Of a stretch of 64,000 nucleotides of DNA, positions 28,251-37,130 are shown one piece after another. Position 1 is the stretch's first letter. Each line of letters starts with the position of its first letter. The notes beneath the pieces were generated by a model. That model made no database searches. It worked only from the letters and a program-made list of their open reading frames with translations, and was not told where the DNA came from. The position numbers and the translations under genes are program-made. The stretch is from Umezawaea tangerina (lineage in GTDB: Bacteria > Actinomycetota > Actinomycetes > Mycobacteriales > Pseudonocardiaceae), in NCBI RefSeq assembly GCF_003002815.1, contig NZ_PVTF01000005.1, positions 1 to 64,000 of the forward strand, in the 5' to 3' direction.

Positions 28251-29885
28251 ATGTCCAACGGCGCGCTTGCCCCGGAGACCGAGGCCGACGTCCTCGTCAT
28301 CGGCTACGGCCCGGTGGGGATGACCGCGGCGGCCCTGCTCGCGCAGCAGGGTCTCGACGTCATCGCGATCGAGAAGCACCCGAAGCTGTACAACCTGCCG
28401 CGAGCCGGTCACCTCGACGGGGAGACGCTGCGGACCTTCCAGGGGCTCGGCATCGGCGAGCAGGTGGAGATCGTCGCCCGACCGGTCGTGGACTTCGCGC
28501 TCGTCGACGCACAACGGCAGCCCTTGCTGAGCCTGTACGTCGGCGAGGACGGCCACGGCTGGAAGCCCGACTACATCTCCTACCAGCCCGAGATCGAGAC
28601 GATCGTCGACGGGGCCGCACGGGGCTTCGGCGCCCGCGTCGCGCTCGGGGTCGAGGCGACGGAGATCGCCCAGGACGCGGACGGCGTCACCGTGACCGCC
28701 CGGTACCGCGCGGAGCCGGCCGCCGAGCCGGTGTCGATCCGCGCGCGATACGTGCTCGGCGCCGACGGCGCGGGCAGCTTCGTGCGTCGCGCACTCGGGA
28801 TCGGTCTCGACGAGCTCGGCGAGTTCCCGCACCCCGACCTGGTGCTCGACGTCGAGCACGTCGACCCCGACCGGGACCTGGTGGCGCTGCCCGAGGTGTA
28901 CCAGGTGCTCGACCCCGCGCGGCCGGTGCTCGGCGGCCGCTGGAACGGGGCCCGCTGGTCGCGCTGGGAGTACGCGACGCTGGAGGGCGAGACCCGCGAG
29001 TCCCTGGAGCGCGACGACTTCGCGTGGAGCCTGCTCGCGACCTGGGGCGTCACCCCGTCCGACGCCACCATCATCCGGCGCGCCGTGTACGAGTTCCGCA
29101 GCACGGTGGCGAAGCAGTGGCGGCGCGGCCGCGTGCTCCTGCTCGGCGACGCGGCGCACACCCAGCCGCCGTTCATGGGCCAGGGCATGCTCTCCGGCAT
29201 CCGGGACGCGGTGAACCTGGGCTGGAAGCTCACCGCCGTGCTCCGCGACCAGGCCGACGAGTCCCTGCTCGACACCTACCAGAGCGAGCGCGAGCCCCAC
29301 GTCCTCGACCTCACCCAGCGGTCGATCGCCACGGGGGAGATGGTCACGATGACCGACCCGGCCGCGGCCGCCGCCCGCGACGCCGCGATCCGGGCGGGCG
29401 AGCTGCCACCTCCGCCGATCTTCCCCCGGCTCGGGGACGGCATCGTGGTGTCGTCGGACTGGCCGGGCTCCATCGAGGCCACCGGCGGCGACGGCAGGCC
29501 GGGGCTGCAGGCGCGGGTGGTCAAGTCCGGCGCCGTCGAGCGGCTGGACGACGCCGTCGGGCCGGGGTGGCGGATCGTCAGCAGGCACCGGGTGGACCGC
29601 ACGATCTTCACCCCGGAGCAGCGCCGTTTCCTCGACCGGCTCGGGGTGCGGTTCGCGCACGTCACCCCCGGCGCGGCCGAGGGCGCCCTCGTCGACCTCG
29701 ACATCGACTACGACCGGTGGTTCCGGGCGAACGGCCGCAAGGCCTACGTCGAACGGCCCGACCACTACGTCTTCGGGACCGCGGAGAAGATCGAGGACCT
29801 GCCCGCGCTGGTCGACGAGCTCGCCGCCTCCCTCGCCGCGGCGGGATGGCGGACCGGGACGACCACTCCGGCGGCGCGGCGGTGA
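28251..29885 (+). CDS. FAD-dependent phenol-type hydroxylase (MhpA-like; probable resorcinol hydroxylase)
   Basis: 544 aa. The FAD motif is IGYGPVGMTAAALLAQQG, the DG motif is YVLGADGAGSFVRRALGI, and LLLGDAAHTQPPFMGQGMLSGIRDAVNLGWKL matches the MhpA/PheA group. The C-terminal thioredoxin-like domain (~400-540) is present. Family members hydroxylate 3-hydroxyphenyl acids, phenol or resorcinol. With the decarboxylase upstream giving resorcinol and the dioxygenase needing hydroxyquinol, resorcinol 4-hydroxylation is the simplest role; this is inferred. Confidence 0.87.
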   Translation: MSNGALAPETEADVLVIGYGPVGMTAAALLAQQGLDVIAIEKHPKLYNLPRAGHLDGETLRTFQGLGIGEQVEIVARPVVDFALVDAQRQPLLSLYVGEDGHGWKPDYISYQPEIETIVDGAARGFGARVALGVEATEIAQDADGVTVTARYRAEPAAEPVSIRARYVLGADGAGSFVRRALGIGLDELGEFPHPDLVLDVEHVDPDRDLVALPEVYQVLDPARPVLGGRWNGARWSRWEYATLEGETRESLERDDFAWSLLATWGVTPSDATIIRRAVYEFRSTVAKQWRRGRVLLLGDAAHTQPPFMGQGMLSGIRDAVNLGWKLTAVLRDQADESLLDTYQSEREPHVLDLTQRSIATGEMVTMTDPAAAAARDAAIRAGELPPPPIFPRLGDGIVVSSDWPGSIEATGGDGRPGLQARVVKSGAVERLDDAVGPGWRIVSRHRVDRTIFTPEQRRFLDRLGVRFAHVTPGAAEGALVDLDIDYDRWFRANGRKAYVERPDHYVFGTAEKIEDLPALVDELAASLAAAGWRTGTTTPAARR

Positions 29886-30084
29886 ACCGCGGGCCCCGGG
29901 ATCCCCGCCCTCGGCCGGGGGCCTCCTTTGTGGACATCCGTCCGCCTGACCGGATGACCTCGACCCCGGTCTGACAGGAATGCGCTTACCCCCAAGGGAT
30001 CCGGTCGATCGGAGGAGCGGCGGGGTCCGTCCCATGGAGGGGTTGACGGGGAAGCACGCCGTTGGAACAGTGGCCACCGGGCGG

Positions 30085-30098
30085 TGAGAGCGCTTCCA
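30085..30098. promoter_or_regulatory. CebR/LacI-type operator TGAGAGCGCTTCCA
   Basis: Matches the actinomycete CebR-type palindrome TGGGAGCGCTCCCA at 12 of 14 positions, including the central GAGCGCT. It lies 86 bases before the GH2 gene. It suggests control of that glycosidase by a LacI-family sugar regulator encoded elsewhere. Confidence 0.6.
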
Positions 30099-30183
30099 CA
30101 GATTCTGACCGCCCCGGCACCGTTGCCACCCGCCCTGGTCGCGGAGCCGCGCCACGCCCGCGACGCGCTAGGGAAGGGTCGAC

Positions 30184-32985
30184 GTGGAGATCAAACGACG
30201 CAGTCTGCTGGCGGCGGGGGTGGGCGCGGCGGGTCTCTCCGCGATCGGCGTCCCGCTCGCCGGACCCGCGGGCGCGGCGCCCGGCACACCCGTGACGGAG
30301 GAGCTGCTCCTCACCGGGACCGACGCGGACAACACGGTGGACTGGGACTTCCGGGTCACCGCGGGGCGGCGCGGCGGGGTGTGGAGCACCATCCCCACCC
30401 CGTCGAACTGGGAGTTCCACGGCTTCGGCAGCTACAACTACGGCTCCGCGCTGGTGCCCGACGAGAAGGGCGAGTACCGGCGCTCCTTCACCCCGCCCGC
30501 CTCGTGGGCGGACCGGCGGGTCTTCCTGGTCTTCGAGGCGGCCATGACCGACACCGACGTGCGCGTCAACGGGGTCTCCGCTGGGCCGACCCACCAGGGC
30601 GGCTTCTACCGGTTCCGCTACGACGTCACGTCCCTGCTGGAACTCGGCCACACCAACCTGCTCGAGGTGACGGTCAGCAAGGAGTCCGCGGACAACTCGG
30701 TCAACAACGCCGAACGGCGGGGCGACTACTGGAACTTCGGCGGCATCTTCCGCCCGGTGTGGCTGGAGGCCCGTCCGGCCGCGCACGTCGACCGCGTCGC
30801 CGTCGACGCGCGGGCCGACGGGACGTTCGGCGCCGACGTCGTGCTCGCGGGCGTCACCGCGCCCGGACGGGTCACCGGGCTGATCAGGCGCCCGGACGGC
30901 TCCCCCGTGGGTGAGCCGTTCTCGGTGGCGGTCGCCGCGGGCGCGACCAGGGCGACCATCACCACGACCGCGGCACAACCCCTGCTGTGGACGGCCGAGA
31001 CGCCGAACCTGCACCAGGTGGAGGTGACGCTGACCGACGGCGCGGGCACGGCCCTGCACACCACCGGCGTGCGGTTCGGGTTCCGCACGGTCGAGGTCCG
31101 CGCGGGCGACGGGCTCTACGTCAACGGGCGCAGGGTCGTGCTCAAGGGCGCCAACCGGCACACGTTCTGGCCCACGTTGGGCCGCGCGTCCAGCCCGCGG
31201 CTCGCCCGGCAGGACATCGGGCTGATGAAGGACATGAACATGAACGCCGTCCGGATGTCGCACTACCCGCCGGACGGCTTCTTCCTCGACCTGTGCGACG
31301 AGCTGGGGCTCTACGTCCTCGACGAGCTGGCGGGGTGGCAGAAGCGCTACGACGAGGGCGTCGGCGCGCCGCTGGTGGCCGCGACGGTGACCCGCGACGT
31401 GAACCACCCGTCCATCCTGTTCTGGGACAACGGCAACGAGGGCGGCTGGAACACCGCCCTGGACGACGACTTCGCCCTGCACGACCCGCAGAAGCGCAAG
31501 GTGCTGCACCCGTGGACCACCTTCAGCGGGGTCGACACCAGCCACTACCAGTCCTACTCCAGCACGGTCGCCAAGGCGGCGGGCAGTGCCGTCTTCATGC
31601 CGACCGAGTTCCTGCACGGCCTCTACGACGGAGGCGCGGGCGCGGGCCTGAACGACTACTGGAAGGTCATGGGTGGCGCGCAGCGGTCCGCGGGCGGGTT
31701 CATCTGGTCGTTCGTCGACGAGAGCGTCGTGCGCGACGACCGCGGCGGAGCCCTCGACACCGCGGGGAACCTGGCGCCGGACGGCATCCTGGGCCCGTTC
31801 CGCGAGAAGGAGGCCAGCTACCACACGGTCAAGGACATCTGGTCGCCGGTGCAGCTGGCCAGCCCCGACTACTACGCCACGACGTTCCCGAGCGCGTTCG
31901 ACAAGACGGTGAAGGTCGTCAACAGGTACGACTTCACCAACCTCGACCGCTGTTCGTTCACCTGGCGGCTGCTGGCGTTCGCGGCTCCCGGCGGCGGCGC
32001 GGGCCACGCGGTCGTCGCCGAGGGCACGGTCGCCGGACCCGACGTCGCGCCCGGCGCCAAGGGGGCCGTGGCACTGGGCCTGCCCTCGACGTGGACGGGC
32101 GCCGACGCGCTGAGCCTGACCGCGACGGACCGGACCGGCCGGGTCGTCAGCGCGTGGACGTGGCGGATCAGGAAGGCACCCGAGCACGCCGCGCGGCTGG
32201 TGGTGCCCGTGTCGGGGAGCGTCACCGCGACCGAGGACGCCACCACCGTGACGATGACGGCCGGGTCGACCCGGATCACCGTCGGCAAGTCCTCCGGGCG
32301 GCTGGTGGGCGTGACCCGCGACGGGGTGGCCGTGTCGCTGGCCAACGGTCCGGCGTTGGCGGTCGGGACGGCCGAGCTGACCGGTCTCCAGCACTTCCGC
32401 GACGGCACCGGGTGGGTGGTGCGGGCCGACTACAGCGGTGACCTGACCTCGGTGCGGTGGCGCCTGGACTCCAACGGCTGGTTGCGGTTGGAGTACGACT
32501 ACCACCGCACCGGGAACCACGACTTCCTCGGCGTGAGCTTCGACTACCCCGAGGCGAAGGTGCGCGGTGTGACGTGGCTCGGCGACGGGCCGCACAACGT
32601 GTACAAGAACCGCAGGCGCGGTGCGACGCCCGACGTGTGGGCCAAGGCGTACAACGACACGGCCGTCGGCGCGAGCAAGTGGCAGTACCCCCAGTTCAAG
32701 GGGTACCACGCCAACGTGTGCTGGGCCGCGCTGGCCACCTCCGAGGGCACCATCACCGTGGTGTCCGAGCAGGAGGGCCTGTTCCTGCGGCTGTTCACCC
32801 CCGCCGTCGGGCCCGATCCCCTGCACGCCACCGCCCCCTACCCCGCGGGCGGTCTGTCGTTCCTGGACGGGATTCCCCCGATCGGGAACAAGTTCCACGA
32901 CGTGGGCCAGCTGGGTCCGGAGAGCGCGCCGAACGCGGCCGCCGGGAACTACCACCGTTCCCTGCACTTCCGCTTCGACGCGTGA
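30184..32985 (+). CDS. Exported GH2 glycoside hydrolase (beta-galactosidase-like)
   Basis: 933 aa from a GTG after AAGGG. A Tat signal peptide (KRRSLLAAGVGAAGL...AGAAPG) is at residues ~4-33. Next comes the GH2 sugar-binding domain (SNWEFHGFGSYNYG...EYRRSFTPPASW), the Ig-like domain, and the catalytic barrel with VLKGANRHTFWPTLGR. The acid/base Glu is in FWDNGNEGGWN and the nucleophile Glu in MPTEFLHGLYDG. The C-terminal ~300 residues form beta-sandwich domains as in large GH2 enzymes. The exact sugar cannot be named. Confidence 0.9.
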   Translation: MEIKRRSLLAAGVGAAGLSAIGVPLAGPAGAAPGTPVTEELLLTGTDADNTVDWDFRVTAGRRGGVWSTIPTPSNWEFHGFGSYNYGSALVPDEKGEYRRSFTPPASWADRRVFLVFEAAMTDTDVRVNGVSAGPTHQGGFYRFRYDVTSLLELGHTNLLEVTVSKESADNSVNNAERRGDYWNFGGIFRPVWLEARPAAHVDRVAVDARADGTFGADVVLAGVTAPGRVTGLIRRPDGSPVGEPFSVAVAAGATRATITTTAAQPLLWTAETPNLHQVEVTLTDGAGTALHTTGVRFGFRTVEVRAGDGLYVNGRRVVLKGANRHTFWPTLGRASSPRLARQDIGLMKDMNMNAVRMSHYPPDGFFLDLCDELGLYVLDELAGWQKRYDEGVGAPLVAATVTRDVNHPSILFWDNGNEGGWNTALDDDFALHDPQKRKVLHPWTTFSGVDTSHYQSYSSTVAKAAGSAVFMPTEFLHGLYDGGAGAGLNDYWKVMGGAQRSAGGFIWSFVDESVVRDDRGGALDTAGNLAPDGILGPFREKEASYHTVKDIWSPVQLASPDYYATTFPSAFDKTVKVVNRYDFTNLDRCSFTWRLLAFAAPGGGAGHAVVAEGTVAGPDVAPGAKGAVALGLPSTWTGADALSLTATDRTGRVVSAWTWRIRKAPEHAARLVVPVSGSVTATEDATTVTMTAGSTRITVGKSSGRLVGVTRDGVAVSLANGPALAVGTAELTGLQHFRDGTGWVVRADYSGDLTSVRWRLDSNGWLRLEYDYHRTGNHDFLGVSFDYPEAKVRGVTWLGDGPHNVYKNRRRGATPDVWAKAYNDTAVGASKWQYPQFKGYHANVCWAALATSEGTITVVSEQEGLFLRLFTPAVGPDPLHATAPYPAGGLSFLDGIPPIGNKFHDVGQLGPESAPNAAAGNYHRSLHFRFDA

Positions 32986-33007
32986 CGGCGGACGGGCGGT
33001 CGTGTCC

Positions 33008-33187
33008 TCAACGACCGCGGTAGTGGGTGACCAGGCCGACGATGCAGGCGACCGTCAGCAGACCGAAGGGGATGCTGACGGCGACGCCCAGGCCCAGCAG
33101 CGACGCGGCCGCGTTGCAGAGGCCGCCCACGACGAGCGTCGTCCAGAGGAGAACCGGGTGTTTGCGCGAGGTCTTGGTGTTCGTCAT
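33008..33187 (-). CDS. Small two-helix membrane protein
   Basis: 59 aa from the ATG at 33187. A basic start (MTNTKTSRKHPVLLW) is followed by two membrane segments (~13-35 and ~38-54). It lies 71 bases after the class II diterpene cyclase in the same direction, so it may be the last gene of the diterpenoid operon. No function is assigned. Confidence 0.65.
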   Translation of the reverse strand: MTNTKTSRKHPVLLWTTLVVGGLCNAAASLLGLGVAVSIPFGLLTVACIVGLVTHYRGR

Positions 33188-33258
33188 GGCCCAAACGCTA
33201 GTGATCGGACGCCGCTCCGCTGAGCCCCTCAACACCCGGATCGCCGGTGGAGCAGGCT

Positions 33259-34794
33259 CTACCACGCCCGGCCGGGCAGCTCGGGAGGACCGCCGAACCG
33301 CCTGGTCACGTGGCCGAGGGCCATGAGCGCGAAGACGTCGGCCAGCAGCGGCACGTGGAAGATGAAGGGCCGCGGGCCGATGGAGTCGCTGACGGAGGGG
33401 ATGCTCCCGTCCTCCTGCTGGTGCCGCAGCAGGAACCGGACCCCTTCGGCCGCGGGGCGCGGGTCGTCCTGCGCGCACAGGGCCATGACGGCGTAGGAGG
33501 TGCTGATCGGGTCGCTGGGGCTGTCGGCGCGCTGGCCCCAGCCGCCGTCGTCGTTCTGGCCGCCGAGCACGAAGTCCAACCCCCGCGCGGCGATCCGGCC
33601 CGCGGGTCCGTCCGGGATCCGGGACGCCATCAGCACGGCCCGGAAGACGGTGTGCAGCAGGCTGCTGCTCCAGTCCGGCGGGAAGGTGCCGTCCGCCAGC
33701 TGCTCGTCGGCCAGGAAGGACAACCCGTCCGCGAGGACCTGCCGGTGCTGCGTGCGGTCGTAGGTGAAGGCGTCGAGCGCGGCGACCGTCATGCACGCCT
33801 CGGGCGCGGAGTCCCGGACGTAGGTGGGGAAACCGCCCCGCGGATGCCGCACGGCCAGCAGCGACGCCAGTCCGCGCTTGACCGCCTGGTCGCTCGCGTT
33901 CCCGGTGCGGGACTGGAGGAACTGCAGGGCGACCGAGGTGTCGTCCACGTCCGTCTGCAGCGCGACGTCGGTGACCGACCAGCCGCCGCCCGGCAGCTGG
34001 CTCCGGACTAGGCGCGCGGCGATCCGGTCCAGCACCGGCTCCGGGGCACCGGCCGCCGCCAGTGCGACCCCGGCGGTCACCGTGCACCACGTGTCGGTGT
34101 CGGTGACGAACGGGACGCCGCCGTCGGACCGCACGTGCCGCAGGGCCTTGCGGATCCCGTCCGCGACCACGGTCTCGGTGCCGGGCAACCGTTGCAGGGC
34201 GTGCAGGGTGAACAGGTGGATGAGCAGGTTGCCCTCCCAGACCTCGGGCGAGCGCTGGGTGGCCAGCAGGACGTGGGCGTCCTCGTCGGCGAGCGAGCCG
34301 GTCAGGACGCCCTTCAACGCCGTGACCTGGACCTGCGCCCAGGAGTGCAGACCGTCGCGGCGCAGGACGTCCCGGTAGGCCCGGTCGGCGGCGGCGGACT
34401 CGCCGAGCACCGCGAACACCCCGTCCAGCAGGGCGCGCTTGCGCGGACCGGTGAAGTCGGGGCACTTGGCGACCACGCTCGCGCGCAGCTCACCGGTGGG
34501 CCCTCCGCCCCGGGACAGGGCGGCCTGGGCGATGGCCAGGTCGAACGGTTCGGTGCCCGTGGGAAGGGAGCGCAGGTAGCGGGTCTGCCGGTCGAACGGC
34601 TGCCCGGTGCTCTGCAGCAGGCGCAGCAGGAGGGCGGTCTCCAGCGGACGGCCGTGGCAGGGGAACCGGACCGCGCCATCGGGGTCCACGTGCGAGGCGA
34701 CGTACCGGGACAGCCGGGCCGTCGCGTCCCCGAGCGAGTCTGGAACTGACGACGACGGCCACGGTTCGCCGCCGTGGTGGGAAAGGGGGCGCAT
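33259..34794 (-). CDS. Class II diterpene cyclase (DxDD type, copalyl-diphosphate-synthase-like)
   Basis: 511 aa, the normal size of bacterial class II diterpene cyclases. The diagnostic DVDD motif is at residues 282-285 (TDVDDTSVALQFLQ); its middle Asp protonates the prenyl double bond. QW-like helical repeats are visible (GGGWSVTDVALQ, GGFPTYVRDS, DGTFPPDWSS, DGGWGQRADSPSDPISTSYAVMAL). No class I DDxxD motif is present, as expected. It should cyclise geranylgeranyl diphosphate to a copalyl-type diphosphate for the class I synthase encoded two genes upstream. A GGPP synthase is not in the window. Confidence 0.88.
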   Translation of the reverse strand: MRPLSHHGGEPWPSSSVPDSLGDATARLSRYVASHVDPDGAVRFPCHGRPLETALLLRLLQSTGQPFDRQTRYLRSLPTGTEPFDLAIAQAALSRGGGPTGELRASVVAKCPDFTGPRKRALLDGVFAVLGESAAADRAYRDVLRRDGLHSWAQVQVTALKGVLTGSLADEDAHVLLATQRSPEVWEGNLLIHLFTLHALQRLPGTETVVADGIRKALRHVRSDGGVPFVTDTDTWCTVTAGVALAAAGAPEPVLDRIAARLVRSQLPGGGWSVTDVALQTDVDDTSVALQFLQSRTGNASDQAVKRGLASLLAVRHPRGGFPTYVRDSAPEACMTVAALDAFTYDRTQHRQVLADGLSFLADEQLADGTFPPDWSSSLLHTVFRAVLMASRIPDGPAGRIAARGLDFVLGGQNDDGGWGQRADSPSDPISTSYAVMALCAQDDPRPAAEGVRFLLRHQQEDGSIPSVSDSIGPRPFIFHVPLLADVFALMALGHVTRRFGGPPELPGRAW

Positions 34795-34839
34795 GGCGGA
34801 CCTCGCTGGGTGCTCGGGTGGGGCGCGACGGGTGCTGGT

Positions 34840-36180
34840 TCAGGGGCGGCGGCGGACGACGACCGGCATCCGTTCCGGCCGCAGCGTGACGACCGCCTTC
34901 GGCCGGACGGCCCGCGACGAGGCGGGCACGACCCGCCAGTGCGGGAGCAGGCTCGCGAGGATCGTCATGACCTCGGTGACCCCGAAGGCCTCGCCGACGC
35001 ACCGGTGCACTCCGGCGCCGAACGGGCAGTAGGCGCCGCGGGGCAGTGCGCCCCGCCGTTCCGGCAGCCACCGGTCGGGGTCGAACCGCTCGGGGTCCGG
35101 GTACCAGCGGGGATCCCGGTGCAGCGCGTAGGGGCTGTAGTACACCGAGGCGCCGACGGGTATGTCCCGGCCGCCGAGGCTCAGGGGTGCCGTGGCCCGG
35201 CGGCGGACCAGCCACACCGGCGGGAACAGCCGCAGGGCCTCGCTGACGACGCGGCGCAGGCGCTCCAGCTCCGGGAGGTCGTCGGCTTCGACCGGTCGGC
35301 CTCGCAGGACGTCCTCGACCTCCTGGCGCACCAGGGCTTCGCTGTCCGGGTTCAGGCCCAGCAGGTGCAAGACCCAGCACACCGTGGTCGCGGTCGTCTC
35401 GACCCCGGCCACCAGCATCGTCATGATCTCGTCGTGGATCTGCCGGTCGTCCAGCCCCGGCACCCCTTGCGCCTGGGCGTCCCGGAGCCTGCCCAGCAGG
35501 TCGGTACCGGCACCGGCGGGCCGTTCGGGCTGGTGCGCGCCCAGCGCGTCGGCGATCGCGTGCAGCCGGCCGAGCGCGGCGGTGTAGCGCCTGCGAGCGG
35601 GGGTCGGCAGCTTCGTCACGAGCTTGACCGGGGCGAGCGCGATCCGGGAGGCGATGTCGAGGCACGTGGGCAGCGCCGCGGACACGTCGTCCGCCATGCC
35701 CTCGGGCGACCGCACGCCGAAGAGGCTCGTGAGCACCCCGGTGGTGGCGACGACCAGCATCTGCCGGACGAGGTCGACCGTCCCGCCGTCCCGCCACCGC
35801 GCGGCCTGCGCTTCCGCCGCCTGCCGCAGGAGCGGGACGTAGGAGGCGACCTGCTCGTGGTGGAACACCGGTTGCACCAGCCGCCGTTGCCGCCGGTGGA
35901 ACTCGCCGTCGGAGCTGCCCAGCCCGTTGCCCGTCAACGCGCGGGTCTTGTCCCCCGTCGTGCCGCGACCGACCTGGCCGGAGAGCTCCGTAAGCAGGCT
36001 CCAGACCAGATCGGGGTCGTTGACCAGGTAGGCGGGGTGGCCGCGCAGCAGGAAGGGCGCCACCGCGCCCGCGGTCCGCTGCCGCTCCAGGAACTCCAGC
36101 GGACGCCACCGCAGCCACGGGAGGTGACCGAGCACCGGCAGGGCGGCGGGAAGTGCTGGGTGCGTAGTGGAGCCCGGCAT
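34840..36180 (-). CDS. Cytochrome P450, terpenoid-oxidase type
   Basis: 446 aa from the ATG at 36180. I-helix AGVETTATTVCW, K-helix EALR in VVSEALRLFPPVW, PERFDPDRW, and the heme loop PFGAGVHRCVGEAFG with Cys394. The long form and 'FPP...RR' pattern resemble actinomycete P450s that oxidise terpenes (PtlI/CYP183-like) rather than CYP105/107 enzymes. It lies 8 bases after the terpene synthase in the same operon. It shares length and layout with the P450 at 37127-38491 (heme Cys also residue 394), suggesting an old duplication. No redox partner is nearby. Confidence 0.92.
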   Translation of the reverse strand: MPGSTTHPALPAALPVLGHLPWLRWRPLEFLERQRTAGAVAPFLLRGHPAYLVNDPDLVWSLLTELSGQVGRGTTGDKTRALTGNGLGSSDGEFHRRQRRLVQPVFHHEQVASYVPLLRQAAEAQAARWRDGGTVDLVRQMLVVATTGVLTSLFGVRSPEGMADDVSAALPTCLDIASRIALAPVKLVTKLPTPARRRYTAALGRLHAIADALGAHQPERPAGAGTDLLGRLRDAQAQGVPGLDDRQIHDEIMTMLVAGVETTATTVCWVLHLLGLNPDSEALVRQEVEDVLRGRPVEADDLPELERLRRVVSEALRLFPPVWLVRRRATAPLSLGGRDIPVGASVYYSPYALHRDPRWYPDPERFDPDRWLPERRGALPRGAYCPFGAGVHRCVGEAFGVTEVMTILASLLPHWRVVPASSRAVRPKAVVTLRPERMPVVVRRRP

Positions 36181-36188
36181 CACGGCGC

Positions 36189-37130
36189 CTACCCGCGCGG
36201 GAGCACTTGGTAGCGGGCCGGGCTCGTGATCACGAACCAGTCGTACTGCCCGCGCATCCAGTACCCCATTCCCGTGACGCAGCGCAGCACGCCCGACCTG
36301 TCCCGTTCGCTGAGGGAGGCGAACTCCTTGGTGCGCGGCAGTTCTGCCACCAGCGCCACGAACTCCCGCGCCTTCGCGTTGGTCATGTCGACCGCGCGGG
36401 CGAGGGCGTCGTGCTCGGGCAGGTCGGCGTGCCGGACGAGCACGTCGACGAGGTTGAACCGGCTCCCCGAGCGCCGTTCCTTCCGGTAGGAGTAGATGTC
36501 GTTGGTCCACGTCAGCACATCGGCGCACGCGTCGTGGAGTCCGCGCCACGCGGCGGAGCCCCGGAACTCCTCGGGCAGATCGGTCCGCGCGACGACCTCG
36601 ACGAGGTGGATGGTCGGCTTGGCCGCGCCCTCCTCCCTGCGCAGCACCAGGAACTCCGCCGGCTCCGGGAGGTCGTCCGCGGTCGACGTCCCCGCGAACC
36701 GGATCGCGTGGCGCAGGTAGGAGTCGAAGTCCCGCCGGAACCTCTCGCCCCAACCGGGGCTCATGCGCGCCGTGACGTCCTCGCGGAACCCGTCCATCCC
36801 GGCGGTGACCGCACGCGGCAACCCGGTGGCCGCCAGGTCCGCGGGAGCGCCCGTGGTGCTCCCCGCGAAGACGTCCTCGCAGAGGTCGTCCAGCGGGAAC
36901 AGCCACAGCAGCCACTCGGCGACCGGCCCGATCGTGTCGGCCTCGGCCTGGGGTGACGTGCGGCAGATCAGGTCGACCATGACGTCGTCGCCCTGCACGA
37001 AGTGCCCCAGCCCGGCGGCCTCCAAGCGCTCGCGAACCTCGCGGGCCCGGTGCCGGACCAGGCTTTCCGGCTCGTAGCGACCGGCGTCGAAGGGCAGGAC
37101 GAGCGTCGGGGTGCCCTGGGCGGCGGTCAT
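36189..37130 (-). CDS. Class I terpene synthase
   Basis: 313 aa. The aspartate-rich metal motif is D81-D82-L-C-E85 in FPLDDLCEDVF. The NSE triad is N210-D-I-Y-S214-Y-R-K-E218, and the C-terminal RY pair is R306-Y307. All three hallmarks of bacterial type I terpene synthases are intact. The start codon overlaps the stop of the upstream P450 (ATGA). Together with the DxDD cyclase it forms the class II plus class I set for a labdane-derived diterpene skeleton. If it acted alone it could use farnesyl or geranylgeranyl diphosphate. Confidence 0.9.
   Translation of the reverse strand: MTAAQGTPTLVLPFDAGRYEPESLVRHRAREVRERLEAAGLGHFVQGDDVMVDLICRTSPQAEADTIGPVAEWLLWLFPLDDLCEDVFAGSTTGAPADLAATGLPRAVTAGMDGFREDVTARMSPGWGERFRRDFDSYLRHAIRFAGTSTADDLPEPAEFLVLRREEGAAKPTIHLVEVVARTDLPEEFRGSAAWRGLHDACADVLTWTNDIYSYRKERRSGSRFNLVDVLVRHADLPEHDALARAVDMTNAKAREFVALVAELPRTKEFASLSERDRSGVLRCVTGMGYWMRGQYDWFVITSPARYQVLPRG

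Noticed and set aside
26241-29885. A 1214-residue open frame spanning the whole resorcylate operon
   Set aside because: Only its last 544 residues (from 28251) form a real protein; the rest is a GC-rich shadow of the decarboxylase and dioxygenase genes.
29986-32967. A 993-residue minus-strand frame over the GH2 gene
   Set aside because: Antisense shadow with low-complexity Arg/Val/Gly composition; the plus-strand gene has a Tat signal and intact catalytic motifs.
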